Shown: positions 15,751 to 24,142 of the stretch, in pieces
Layout: each line of letters starts with the position of its first letter
How positions within the stretch are numbered: the first letter of the stretch is position 1
Assembly: GCA_029227635.1 (NCBI GenBank)
Contig: JAQYAH010000020.1
Location: 1-43,634 of the forward strand
Reading direction: 5' to 3'
DNA: 43,634 bases
Source of the DNA: Clostridiales bacterium
GTDB lineage: Bacteria > Bacillota > Clostridia > Lachnospirales > Lachnospiraceae
Program-made: the position numbers and the translations under genes
Notes under the pieces: model-generated
What the model was told of the DNA's origin: nothing
The model's input: the letters and a program-made list of their open reading frames with translations, nothing else
The model's database searches: none

Positions 15751-17181
15751 TTAACCGATAATGTGATACTCAATTTTCTCTTCGGGTATGATTACGCTGA
15801 CAAGGTCATCCGTGTTCCAGAGATAATCGTCATTGACGAAGTACTCTTCCTCGGTATTGCTCCTGACAGTGTAATTGTAGTGGTCGCCTCGGTAGATGAT
15901 GCTTCCGATACGTCCCTGAACAAGACCTTCATCCGGATTATCGGAGAGATCCGCGTCTGAGGGCTTAAAGTAGCAGTCTACCCTGACACCGTTGAGAGAA
16001 ATTTCATTTCCACTCTGGTCAAAGAGAGTATTATCCTCGTAGTAGGAGCCGGGTATTAGTTTTGTGATATCCGGCTTTAAGGTTATATCTGCAAAAGTAA
16101 CCTCTCCTCTGGAGTTAAACTCTCCCACGAAGTGGTTGTGAGAGTTGGAGGAGGTCATTACGTGAATATCCGAAGGTTTGATGCTGAGACCTACTGTGTC
16201 GCCCACGTTGTAGGATTCATCATCGTATATTACAAATTCGTTCTTATTATTAAGAACGGTAGTTTCATAGTATGTTCCCTTAAAAACGCAGCTTATGATC
16301 TCACCGGAGATCAGGCCTTCGCTTGGCTCTGTTATGGTGAAGTCCTCAGGTCTGATAACTACCTCCACGTTCAATCCGGCGGGATAGTTCTGGTTGCACT
16401 TGAAATCTGTATCGCAAAATGAGAGTTTTTTGCCTCCGTGGGTCTCTCCGACGAAGATATTGCTCTCCCCGATGAAGTCGGCTACAAAGGCATTAACCGG
16501 CTTTCGGTAGATCTCTTCCGGAGTGCCTTCCTGCTGGATTTTGCCATCGGCCATGACAACGATCCGGTCTGACATGGTCATAGCTTCCTCCTGGTCATGG
16601 GTTACAAAGAGGAAAGTGATGCCCAGCTGTTTGTGCATTTCTTTAAGTTCAAGCTGCATCTCTTTGCGCATTTTGAAGTCCAGAGCTCCTAAAGGCTCAT
16701 CCAAAAGAAGAATCTCCGGTTCGTTTACGATAGCCCGCGCTATGGCTATTCGCTGCTGTTGTCCACCGGAAAGTGTGCTTATGGATCTTTTCTCGAAGCC
16801 TTCCATGTCTACGATCTCTAGAACATGGCTAACTTTTTCTTTGATCTGTTCCGGTGATAGATTTTTGATTCTCAGACCGAAAGCAATATTCTCATATACA
16901 TTCATATGCGGGAAAAGTGCATATTTTTGAAAAACTGTGTTAATCGGTCTCTTGTTTGGTGTCAATTGGTTAATGTTCTGATCATGGAGAAGAATCTCGC
17001 CCGAGGTTGGCTCCTCGAAACCACCGATCATTCTCAGGATGGTTGTCTTACCGCATCCTGAAGGACCAAGAAGGGTTACAAATTCGCCCTTTTTAATACT
17101 GAGATTGATATCTCTAATGACAGTAGTGTCCTTACCAAAAGTTTTGGTAATGTTTTTTAATTCAATGATGATTTTTTCCAA
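15751..17181 (-). CDS. potA: Spermidine/putrescine ABC transporter ATPase PotA, with two TOBE-like repeats
   Basis: The ATPase of the polyamine importer: Walker A GPSGCGKTT (residue about 40), LSGGQQQR, Walker B LLLDEPLGALD and H-loop VTHDQEEAMTMSDR. It has 476 residues against 378 for E. coli PotA. The extra length is explained by two related C-terminal blocks, EGLISGEIISCVFKGTYYET (about residue 300) and EGLVQGRIGSIIYRGDHYNY (about residue 420), each ending in a VGD/DDLV-type strand. This is consistent with a duplicated TOBE regulatory domain. The start is TTG (17179-17181) with no strong ribosome binding site, so the exact start is uncertain. Confidence 0.92.
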   Translation of the reverse strand: MEKIIIELKNITKTFGKDTTVIRDINLSIKKGEFVTLLGPSGCGKTTILRMIGGFEEPTSGEILLHDQNINQLTPNKRPINTVFQKYALFPHMNVYENIAFGLRIKNLSPEQIKEKVSHVLEIVDMEGFEKRSISTLSGGQQQRIAIARAIVNEPEILLLDEPLGALDFKMRKEMQLELKEMHKQLGITFLFVTHDQEEAMTMSDRIVVMADGKIQQEGTPEEIYRKPVNAFVADFIGESNIFVGETHGGKKLSFCDTDFKCNQNYPAGLNVEVVIRPEDFTITEPSEGLISGEIISCVFKGTYYETTVLNNKNEFVIYDDESYNVGDTVGLSIKPSDIHVMTSSNSHNHFVGEFNSRGEVTFADITLKPDITKLIPGSYYEDNTLFDQSGNEISLNGVRVDCYFKPSDADLSDNPDEGLVQGRIGSIIYRGDHYNYTVRSNTEEEYFVNDDYLWNTDDLVSVIIPEEKIEYHIIG

Positions 17182-17324
17182 TTATTTTTTCTGATACCTG
17201 TCCCTTTCTGAGAAAAAACCTGTGGGAAACAGCAACCACCCACAGTAAAACCCTGAAACTAAATTGATATGAAAACATACTATAAATAATATAAATTATA
17301 GGGGGATTTTCAGCAATAAAAACA

Positions 17325-17353
17325 TTGACTTTTATTCGGTATGTGTTTATATT
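17325..17353 (+). promoter_or_regulatory. Promoter of the TrpX-like ABC operon
   Basis: TTGACT (17325-17330), a 17-base spacer and TATATT (17348-17353), giving a leader of about 60 bases. Confidence 0.6.
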
Positions 17354-17367
17354 TATTACAGGTCGTT

Positions 17368-17391
17368 TGCTTTAGTGTGATAAAGCACTAA
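17368..17391. promoter_or_regulatory. Overlapping dyads just after the promoter
   Basis: TGCTTTA-gtgtga-TAAAGCA (17368-17387) and the overlapping TTAGTG/CACTAA pair (17372-17391) lie 15 bases after the -10 box, a position typical of a repressor operator. The cognate regulator is unknown. Confidence 0.45.
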
Positions 17392-17422
17392 CGCATAGAA
17401 TAATATATGGAGGCAAAGAATT

Positions 17423-18403
17423 ATGAAAAAATTATTGGCAATGGCTCTTGCTGCAGCAATGGTATTAAGCCTTGCAGCTTGCGGCTCAGGTGATGGCTCA
17501 GCATCATCAGATTCAACAGAGAAAGATTCCTATACAGTAGGTATCTGTCAGCTCGTTCAGCACGAGGCTCTTGACGCAGCTACTCAGGGATTCAAAGATG
17601 CTCTAACCGAAGAATTAGGCGATAAGGTAACTTTTGAAGAAGAAGTAGCACAGGGTGATCCTAACTACTGTGCAACTATCGTTAACGACTTTACTGCAAA
17701 GCCGGTTGACCTTATTCTTGCAAATGCTACACCTGCTCTTCAGGCAGCTGCAGCAGGCACAGACACTATTCCTATTCTTGGCACATCTGTAACTGAGTAC
17801 GGTGTTGCTCTTGGTATCGATGGCTTTGACGGACTTGTAGGTGGAAATATCTCCGGTACATCTGATCTTGCTCCCCTTGATGAGCAGGCAGCAATGCTCC
17901 ACGATTTCTTCCCCGATGCAAAGAAAGTCGGACTTATCTACTGTACAGCTGAGGCAAACTCTCTCTATCAGGTAGAGAATGTTGCTAAGTGCCTTGAAGA
18001 AGAGTATGGATACGAGACAGAGATGTACTCTTTCACAGAAGCTAACGATCTTGCAACTATCGTTACATCTGCAGTTGAAACCTGTGATGTACTCTATGCT
18101 CCTACAGACAACACAGTAGCAGCTAACACAGAGATCATTAAGAACATCATCGTTCCCGCTAAGGTTCCCCTTATTGCCGGTGAAGAGGGTATATGTAAGG
18201 GTTGTGGTATCGCAACACTTTCCATCAGCTACTATGACCTTGGTTATGCAACCGGTCAGATGGCTGCTAAGATCCTCAAGGGTGAAGCAAAGATCGAAGA
18301 GATGCCTATCGAGTATGCTCCTCAGTTCACAAAGAAGGCTAACGCAGAACTTTGCGCTGAGTACGGAATCGAGATTCCTGAGGGATACGAAACTGTAGAA
18401 TAA
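17423..18403 (+). CDS. ABC transporter substrate-binding lipoprotein, TrpX-like family
   Basis: A 326-residue extracellular binding protein. The signal peptide ends in lipobox LAAC (cysteine at residue 20), and the mature part is a type 1 periplasmic-binding fold of the ABC_sub_bind (TrpX) family: YTVGICQLVQHEALDAATQGF near the start, then LILANATPALQAAA and TIPILGTSVTEYG. TrpXYZ-type systems import aromatic amino acids in streptococci, and many relatives have unknown ligands. It is followed by a stem-loop and then the permease and ATPase genes. AGGAGGC-like ribosome binding sequence (GGAGGC) precedes the ATG. Confidence 0.85.
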   Translation: MKKLLAMALAAAMVLSLAACGSGDGSASSDSTEKDSYTVGICQLVQHEALDAATQGFKDALTEELGDKVTFEEEVAQGDPNYCATIVNDFTAKPVDLILANATPALQAAAAGTDTIPILGTSVTEYGVALGIDGFDGLVGGNISGTSDLAPLDEQAAMLHDFFPDAKKVGLIYCTAEANSLYQVENVAKCLEEEYGYETEMYSFTEANDLATIVTSAVETCDVLYAPTDNTVAANTEIIKNIIVPAKVPLIAGEEGICKGCGIATLSISYYDLGYATGQMAAKILKGEAKIEEMPIEYAPQFTKKANAELCAEYGIEIPEGYETVE

Positions 18404-18442
18404 TTCACGGGTAATGTTGATATAAGCAGCAATTTAAGCTAA

Positions 18443-18482
18443 AATAACCGGGTGGAGCTTTATAGCTCTTCCCGGTTATTTT
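18443..18482 (+). terminator. Stem-loop between lipoprotein and permease genes
   Basis: AATAACCGGG (18443-18452) pairs with CCCGGTTATT (18471-18480). Inside it GAGCT/AGCTC forms a second stem. The T-tract is short (TTATTTTG), so it probably acts as partial termination or 3'-end protection that keeps binding-protein mRNA in excess over permease mRNA. Confidence 0.65.
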
Positions 18483-18517
18483 GAAATAGAAGATTTTTAG
18501 TTTGAGGAGAGGGTCCA

Positions 18518-19444
18518 ATGCTTTTATCTAGTTTATTGAATGCTTTGCCCGGTGCAGTGGCGCAAGGCCTTATCTGGGGAATAATGGCGATAGGTGTGTA
18601 TATCACCTTCAGAGTCCTTGATATTGCCGATCTTTCTGTAGATGGAACAATGTGTACAGGTGCGGCAGTATGTGTAATGATGGTTCAGTCCGGAAAGAAT
18701 GTTTGGATTGCCATGCTGATAGCTGTTGCCGCAGGACTTCTTGTGGGACTTGCCACCGGAATATTTCATACCGCTTTTGGAATTCCCGCTATTCTTGCAG
18801 GTATTCTGACACAGCTTGCTCTTTGGGGTGTCAACCTCAAGATAATGGGCAAGGCTAATCAGCCTTTTAGCAGAGGTTCAGAAATTCTTATCACTTTGAA
18901 GCATGTTAGAGGGGTGCCTTTTTACCAGAATCCCATTTTTATTGTGGCGATCTTTGCCGCCCTTCTTATTCTGCTCCTTTATTTCTTTTTTGGAACAGAG
19001 CTTGGATCATCCATCAGAGCTACCGGCTGTAATGAGAACATGGCCAAGGCTCAGGGTATCAACACAAACCTCAACAAGGTACTTGGACTTATGATCTCCA
19101 ATGCCATCGTTGCTTTCTCAAGTGCCCTCCTTTCTCAGTATCAGGGCTTTTGCGATATTAACATGGGTAAAGGAGCCATCGTTATCGGTCTTGCGGCCTG
19201 CATCATCGGTGAGGCGATCTTCGGCAAGATCTTCAAGAATTTCGGTCTTTCACTGGTGGCAGTAGCCTTCGGTGCGGTAATTTATTTTATTGTTCTTCAG
19301 GTCGTTATCTGGCTTGGCGTTGACACTGACCTTCTTAAGCTTTTCCAGGCACTGGTAGTTGCCCTCTTCCTGGCATTCCCTTACTGGAAGAAGAAGTATT
19401 TTACCAAGCCCAAGAGCGTGTATGCTGCAAAGGAGGTTAAATAA
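18518..19444 (+). CDS. ABC transporter permease (TrpY-like, BPD_transp_2 family)
   Basis: A 308-residue membrane permease of the LivH/TrpY type with about eight hydrophobic segments. The family motif ELGSSIRATGCNENMAKAQGIN lies near residue 165. It begins after a GAGGAGAGG ribosome binding site and is followed by the ATPase gene after 1 base, so they form one transporter with the upstream lipoprotein. Confidence 0.87.
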   Translation: MLLSSLLNALPGAVAQGLIWGIMAIGVYITFRVLDIADLSVDGTMCTGAAVCVMMVQSGKNVWIAMLIAVAAGLLVGLATGIFHTAFGIPAILAGILTQLALWGVNLKIMGKANQPFSRGSEILITLKHVRGVPFYQNPIFIVAIFAALLILLLYFFFGTELGSSIRATGCNENMAKAQGINTNLNKVLGLMISNAIVAFSSALLSQYQGFCDINMGKGAIVIGLAACIIGEAIFGKIFKNFGLSLVAVAFGAVIYFIVLQVVIWLGVDTDLLKLFQALVVALFLAFPYWKKKYFTKPKSVYAAKEVK

Positions 19445-19445
19445 T

Positions 19446-20243
19446 ATGCTTGAGATCAGAAATGTATATAAGACCTTCAATGTCGGAACAGTAAATGAGA
19501 AGACTGCCTTAAAGGGTGTTAGCCTTACCCTTGAAGACGGAGATTTTGTGACGGTAATCGGTGGCAACGGTGCAGGTAAATCAACCATGCTCAATGCCAT
19601 TGCCGGAGTCTGGCCGGTTGACGAGGGTCAGATCATTATCGACGGTGAGGATGTTACAAAGCTCCCGGAATACAAGAGAGCAGCATATCTGGGAAGAGTG
19701 TTCCAGGATCCTATGAACGGAACTGCTGCTACCATGGAAATTCAGGAGAACCTGGCTCTGGCAAAGCGCAGAGGTAAGAAGCGCAGAGTTTTTGCCATGG
19801 GAATCACCAAGGCAGAGAAGGAGGAGTACAAGAACCTTCTTGCCACACTGGGACTCGGTCTGGAGACCAGAATGACCTCCAAGGTAGGACTTCTTTCCGG
19901 TGGTCAGAGACAGGCGATCACCTTGCTCATGGCATCTCTTCAGAAACCCAAACTTCTGCTTTTGGACGAGCACACTGCCGCATTGGATCCCAAGACTGCA
20001 GCGAAGGTTCTCGACACCACAGACAGGATCGTAAACAAAGAGAAGCTCACAACTATCATGATCACACACAACATGAAAGATGCAATTGCCCACGGCAATC
20101 GGCTTATCATGATGATGGATGGTCATATCATTCTTGATATCAAGGGTGAGGAGAAGAAGAGACTTACCGTGGAAGACCTGCTTCACAAGTTTGAGGAGGT
20201 AAGCGGAGAAGAGTTCGCTAACGATAAGGCTATTTTAGGTTAA
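19446..20243 (+). CDS. ABC transporter ATP-binding protein (TrpZ-like)
   Basis: A 265-residue ATPase with Walker A GGNGAGKST, signature LSGGQRQ, Walker B LLLLDEHTAALD (histidine in place of the usual proline, as in this family) and H-loop ITHN. The ATG at 19446 is chosen because AAGGAGG lies 8 bases upstream inside the end of the permease gene. An upstream in-frame ATG at 19359 would overlap the permease. It completes the three-gene importer. Confidence 0.9.
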   Translation: MLEIRNVYKTFNVGTVNEKTALKGVSLTLEDGDFVTVIGGNGAGKSTMLNAIAGVWPVDEGQIIIDGEDVTKLPEYKRAAYLGRVFQDPMNGTAATMEIQENLALAKRRGKKRRVFAMGITKAEKEEYKNLLATLGLGLETRMTSKVGLLSGGQRQAITLLMASLQKPKLLLLDEHTAALDPKTAAKVLDTTDRIVNKEKLTTIMITHNMKDAIAHGNRLIMMMDGHIILDIKGEEKKRLTVEDLLHKFEEVSGEEFANDKAILG

Positions 20244-20256
20244 TATTCGATAATAC

Positions 20257-20284
20257 AAACGCGCCGGTGTTTCCGGCGCGTTTT
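20257..20284. terminator. Bidirectional terminator
   Basis: An 11-bp perfect stem (20257-20267 with 20273-20283) containing CGCGCCGG/CCGGCGCG, loop TGTTT, and TTTT after it (AAA on the other side). It lies between the ABC operon and the convergent regulator gene. Confidence 0.88.
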
Positions 20285-20289
20285 GATCT

Positions 20290-21630
20290 TTAAATCTCTG
20301 ATAATCCCTGATCCAGGTCAATGCGGTACACCTTGGTGGGGCGCCCTTTCATATGGCTGGATTTTCTGAATATTACTGTGGCAAGACCGGTTGCTTCCAG
20401 CTTCTGGAGAATTCGATTGGCACCCCTAAGGGATATGTGAAAACTGTCTGCCAGATCATTACTTGTGAGTTCTCTTTGACCTCTGAGAATCATAAGTCTG
20501 GAGAGCCTGTGGATAGTCATTCTGGAGAGGCTTGCTCTTCTTGCTATGGCATCAGTGCGCTCATCGAGAAATCTGGCGGACAAAGATGTCTCTCCGGGAT
20601 CTAAAGGGCCCACCAGTTGGAGCTCTTCGTCAACAATGTAGGAGGAACCGGAGATACCGGAGGCAGCCCGGGCGCTTGCGGCATTGTTTAATGCATCGGT
20701 AATGGAGTTGCCTATTCCGTAAGAAATACTGAGTTTAAGGTCAAGATCTTGCTCCAGATGGTTCTTGAGACTGTTTTCTCTAAAGCCACAGGTCAGGTAG
20801 GAGATGACCAGCTTTTCGGTGACAATGATGAACTCTTCATCGTTGTCCTGAAAAATGAGATTCAAATCGTTCTTCTTTGCAAAACTGAGAGAGGTTCTTT
20901 TTAAGGATTCCCTCTGACGCTTGCTCCACGCTGGAGCCCCGGGGTCTTCCGGTAGGATGGAGATTACTGCCGGGGCGTGGGCAGTGATCTTTGCAATTTT
21001 GATCTGAGACAGCAGCTGGTTCAGGATAGATAAGATGTATTGATCCGTGCTGTTAGCGTATACACAGGGTATTCCCAGTTCCTTAAGCCTTGGCACCAGA
21101 CTGCTGTAACGGCATATGACAAGGTCGATACGGCTTTCATTCCAGAGCCTTAGGATATGCTCCAGTGTCTCTTCCTCGATTCGGTAGAGTTCTTCCAGGG
21201 TTGCTGTGGAGAGCCATCTGGCAAAAGCAGGAAAAGCATCAGCGATATTCTGATTCTCCAAAAGCCTTAAAATGGAAGGTTGGGGCTCTGAGTTAACAAA
21301 TACATCAAAAATAACCCGCTCCGGATTCAGATATCGATGTTCCACCATGAGAGACAGGGAAACCCGATAAAAACTCTCGTTGTCCGCATCCATGGAGAGT
21401 ATAGGTTTTAAGGGTCCACTCACAGCAATTTCTATTATCCGTTTTATTACTGTTCCGGTAGTTAGTATACCATCAGCCCAGTCCTCGTGCTCCTTATATA
21501 TATCCTTGAGTTCGGCGAAAGATCCGTACTCCACAAATCTGAATTCTATCTTCTCGGAAGGTTCTCCGAGAGTGTCTTTTACATATTGCTTGAGGTAGTT
21601 GGTAGTAATTACCAAAATATGGTAGACCAT
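20290..21630 (-). CDS. Transcriptional regulator: PrpR-like N-domain, degenerate GGDEF-like domain, C-terminal HTH
   Basis: A 446-residue protein. Residues 1-190 look like a ligand-binding region (TTNYLKQYVKDTLGEP, ADGILTTGTV, CRYSSLVPRLKELGIP) reminiscent of PrpR/MtrR-type sensing domains. Residues about 205-330 read as a degenerate nucleotide-cyclase (GGDEF-like) fold: SISYGIGNSITDALNNAASA is in the place of the usual GYGxG motif, but no GGDEF catalytic motif is visible. Residues 365-440 hold a winged helix (LTSNDLADSFHISLRGANRILQKLEATG). It is divergent from the M20 amidohydrolase and probably controls it. The domain calls are by eye. Confidence 0.6.
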   Translation of the reverse strand: MVYHILVITTNYLKQYVKDTLGEPSEKIEFRFVEYGSFAELKDIYKEHEDWADGILTTGTVIKRIIEIAVSGPLKPILSMDADNESFYRVSLSLMVEHRYLNPERVIFDVFVNSEPQPSILRLLENQNIADAFPAFARWLSTATLEELYRIEEETLEHILRLWNESRIDLVICRYSSLVPRLKELGIPCVYANSTDQYILSILNQLLSQIKIAKITAHAPAVISILPEDPGAPAWSKRQRESLKRTSLSFAKKNDLNLIFQDNDEEFIIVTEKLVISYLTCGFRENSLKNHLEQDLDLKLSISYGIGNSITDALNNAASARAASGISGSSYIVDEELQLVGPLDPGETSLSARFLDERTDAIARRASLSRMTIHRLSRLMILRGQRELTSNDLADSFHISLRGANRILQKLEATGLATVIFRKSSHMKGRPTKVYRIDLDQGLSEI

Positions 21631-21842
21631 AGGTTGCTCCTGTTTTGTTGTTATTTGTCATAATAATAACATTCTATTCCAAAAAAAGAAACTAATATTC
21701 CAAAAATCATTTTACCTGTAAAAATCTACCGAAATTTATGCACTTTGTATAAAAATAATTGTAAAACTGTGGGGATACTCGTATAATTTATATCAACAAA
21801 ATAGTTCCTTTAATATTCTTAAAATAGAGAGGTGAATCATCG
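21631..21842. other. Divergent regulatory region, regulator / M20 amidohydrolase
   Basis: 212 AT-rich bases. TTCCAAAAA-like segments occur twice (21676 and 21697 areas: ATTCCAAAAAA and ATTCCAAAAAT) and may be half-sites. A plus-strand promoter is listed separately. No small gene was seen. Confidence 0.4.
21759..21787 (+). promoter_or_regulatory. Promoter of the M20 amidohydrolase gene
   Basis: TTGTAA (21759-21764), a 17-base spacer and a perfect TATAAT (21782-21787), 55 bases before the start codon. Confidence 0.65.
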
Positions 21843-23066
21843 ATGAATGGCGAACAGTTATTGAAGGAAGCAGAAGGATTTAGAGACAGGATAGTTGAGA
21901 ACAGGAGATACCTCCACAGACACGCGGAGGTAGGTTTTGAACTTACTAATACATTAGCTTATGTAAAGAAAGAACTTGAGGAGATGGGCTACGAACCTCA
22001 GGAATGCGGAAGAGCCGGTCTGGTTGTTCTCGCCGGGGGCAAAAAGCCCGGAAAGGTTTTTATGATCCGTGGTGACATGGATGCCCTCCCTTTTAAGGAA
22101 GAGGCGGATGTAGATTTCGCATCTGAGACCTGCAACATGCACGCCTGCGGTCATGATATGCACACTGCCATGATGCTTGGAGCTGCCAGGCTCCTCAAAA
22201 CCCATGAGGATGATATAGAGGGAACTGTAAAACTCATGTTCCAGCCCTCCGAGGAAACCTTTGAGGGTTCCCATGACATGATTCAGGCCGGAGTACTGGA
22301 GAATCCCAAAGTGGATGGTGCACTTATGATACATGTTATGGCAGGAATGCCTTTTCCTGCAGGAACAGTGATCGTAACCGACGGCGGTACAAGTGCTCCC
22401 GGAGCTGATTATTTCACCATCAATGTCAAGGGCAAAGGTTGTCACGGCTCCATGCCGAATGCCGGAGTCGATCCCATCAACATTGCGGCTCACATCGTGA
22501 CCGCACTCCAGGAGATCAACTCCAGAGAGCTGGCCCTGGTGGATGAGGCAGTTCTCACAATAGGTAAGATTGCCGGAGGTAAGGCCGGAAATGCCATTGC
22601 CGACACAGTGGAGATGGTGGGAACAATCCGCACTTACGATGAAGAGGTGAGAGCTTTTGTAAAGAGACGTCTGGAAGAGATATCTTCGGGAATTGCTGCA
22701 GCCTTCAGAGGAAGTGCCTCAGTGGAATGGGGAAGCGGGTGTCCTTGCCTCATCAATGACAAGGAAGTTTCAAAGAGCGTTGCAAAATACATGCAGGAGC
22801 TCCTTGGACCCGGAAGATCCTTCACTACCGGTCAGTTGGCAGCAATGTCAGAGGGCAAGGCTAACAAATCTGCCGGCTCAGAGGATTTTGCCTACATCAG
22901 CCAGGAGGTTCCTTCGGTAATGATAGCTCTTGCTGCCGGAGAACCGGCTAAGGGTTACAAATACCCTCAGCATCACCCCATGGTTAAGTTTGATGAAGCA
23001 GCTCTTGCTTCCGGAAGCGCAGTGTATGCATATGCAGCCACAAGATGGCTGGAGGAGCATAGATAG
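21843..23066 (+). CDS. M20-family amidohydrolase (N-acyl-amino acid/hippurate hydrolase type)
   Basis: A 407-residue metal-dependent hydrolase cleaving an N-acyl or amide bond. Metal ligands are in HACGHDMHTAM (near residue 100), the catalytic pair EE in PSEETFEG, and the N-terminal HRHAEVGFE. The lid domain (about residues 180-300) and the final histidine in PQHHPMVKFDE are intact, and the length is normal. The gene has its own promoter facing a divergent regulator and is followed by a membrane protein gene, suggesting an inducible uptake-and-cleavage module for an acylated amino acid or peptide. The substrate is not known. Confidence 0.87.
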   Translation: MNGEQLLKEAEGFRDRIVENRRYLHRHAEVGFELTNTLAYVKKELEEMGYEPQECGRAGLVVLAGGKKPGKVFMIRGDMDALPFKEEADVDFASETCNMHACGHDMHTAMMLGAARLLKTHEDDIEGTVKLMFQPSEETFEGSHDMIQAGVLENPKVDGALMIHVMAGMPFPAGTVIVTDGGTSAPGADYFTINVKGKGCHGSMPNAGVDPINIAAHIVTALQEINSRELALVDEAVLTIGKIAGGKAGNAIADTVEMVGTIRTYDEEVRAFVKRRLEEISSGIAAAFRGSASVEWGSGCPCLINDKEVSKSVAKYMQELLGPGRSFTTGQLAAMSEGKANKSAGSEDFAYISQEVPSVMIALAAGEPAKGYKYPQHHPMVKFDEAALASGSAVYAYAATRWLEEHR

Positions 23067-23193
23067 CTTTATTTCATTTTCCAATGAAAGAAAGGGGAGG
23101 TTAGTATTATGAAACAAATCATCAACAGTCCTTTGCCTCTTTGCAGTTTATGTTCCTGTTCTTCTTATCGGTGACACGATCCAGGGGGCAGTA

Positions 23194-23883
23194 ATGCTCA
23201 CCGGTCTTGTTATTGCAGTGGTTCTGGGAATTCTTGCCTCAAAACCGGGACTCAAGTGGCTTAACGATTTCATCATGTTGATTTACATGATCGCGGTTCC
23301 GTTTATCGTTCTTGGTTACTACCATGCGATACCCAGCTTTGGGGAAGTGTTCAATATTGCAACGATCAGTATCCTTCTTATTTATATTCCGGTTGGTATT
23401 TCCGAGGCTTTCAGCTACACCCCGATTCTTGGAAGCTCCTCATACCTGGTATTCCTCACCGGTAATATCATGAACCTTAAGGTTCCCTGTGCGGTAAATG
23501 CTCTTAAAGTTTCAGAAACAGAGCAGAACACTCCCGAGGGTGACGCAATCGCATCGGTTGCTGTTGCAGTATCCTCAATTATGACCGTTGCTATCCTTAT
23601 CATCCCTGCACTTTTTGGTTCTCTGACCCTGGGTCTTTTCTCTAACAGCAGTTCCGGAGACAAAATCGTTAAGGGCGGCACAAAGGGTGTAATTCCCGTA
23701 ATCGTACTTGTATCCGTAATTTGTCTTTTTGTAAGAATCACCACCGGCGGATCTCTCTTCGGAGCTATCGGATTCCTCATTATTGCAATGCTTCCCATTG
23801 CTATCATTACTTCAAGAATCATGTGGAAGAAGGGCATAATCAAGGTTGTGGATAATCCAAACGCAATTAAGAAATCAGAGTAA
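23194..23883 (+). CDS. Membrane protein, N-terminus apparently disrupted by a frameshift
   Basis: The open frame gives 229 residues with about six hydrophobic segments (VIAVVLGILASKPG, MLIYMIAVPFIVLGYY, ISILLIYIPVG, IMTVAILIIPALFG, VIPVIVLVSVICLFV, IAMLPIAIITSRIMW). The same frame stays open upstream to 23113 and encodes further hydrophobic residues (LFAVYVPVLLIGDTIQG), but without a start codon. The strong ribosome binding site GGGGAGG and its ATG at 23109 are in another frame. One extra base near 23127-23136 would explain this. I do not recognise the family. Its place after the amidohydrolase suggests a transport role. A start at 23194 with AGGGGG before it is possible. Confidence 0.6.
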   Translation: MLTGLVIAVVLGILASKPGLKWLNDFIMLIYMIAVPFIVLGYYHAIPSFGEVFNIATISILLIYIPVGISEAFSYTPILGSSSYLVFLTGNIMNLKVPCAVNALKVSETEQNTPEGDAIASVAVAVSSIMTVAILIIPALFGSLTLGLFSNSSSGDKIVKGGTKGVIPVIVLVSVICLFVRITTGGSLFGAIGFLIIAMLPIAIITSRIMWKKGIIKVVDNPNAIKKSE

Positions 23884-23919
23884 CATCTATATACTCCAGT
23901 CGAATATCCAACCATAAAA

Positions 23920-23956
23920 ACAGGGAGACTGCAATAGGCAGTCTCCCCGTTTTATT
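23920..23956. terminator. Terminator after the M20/membrane protein operon
   Basis: GGGAGACTGC (23923-23932) pairs with GCAGTCTCCC (23938-23947), loop AATAG, then CGTTTTATTG. Confidence 0.85.
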
Positions 23957-23960
23957 GTTT

Positions 23961-24046
23961 AGCGACGAGCCAAGGTCCGGGCAGAATCCGGACTTTGGCG
24001 ACCGCATACAATCTCAGAACGTGCCCATCGGGCACTTCTGATGATT
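23961..24046 (+). repeat. Structured dispersed element, copy 1
   Basis: About 86 bases starting AGCGACGAG. Two hairpins: CCAAGGTCCGG / CCGGACTTTGG (23970-23998, one G-U pair) and CAGAA-c-GTGCCC / GGGCAC-TTCTG (24015-24040) with loop ATC. Copies 2 and 3 lie at 26667 and 32976 on the same strand. It sits between a terminator and the convergent prmA gene, where it leads into no plus-strand gene. The next 95 bases to prmA show nothing recognisable. Confidence 0.7.
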
Positions 24047-24142
24047 GGGCAGTGGTATAGACAAAGCATCGTGATTGCTGGCTGACCTGGATTCAGATCT
24101 ATGGGATAATACAGATTTCTTTATATCCGCTTGTGTATAAGT

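Larger units (their letters stand above)
17182..17422. other. Divergent intergenic region, potA / ABC lipoprotein
   Basis: 241 bases without a gene. AT-rich around 17281-17300, where TATAAT-like hexamers on the minus strand could start potA transcription, but no good -35 partner was found. The plus-strand promoter and its dyad are listed separately. Confidence 0.5.

Noticed and set aside
23113-23193. Selenocysteine read-through of the TGA that ends the short frame from 23109
   Set aside because: Sequence beyond that TGA in the same frame is not membrane-like and soon ends. The neighbouring frame holds the real protein.
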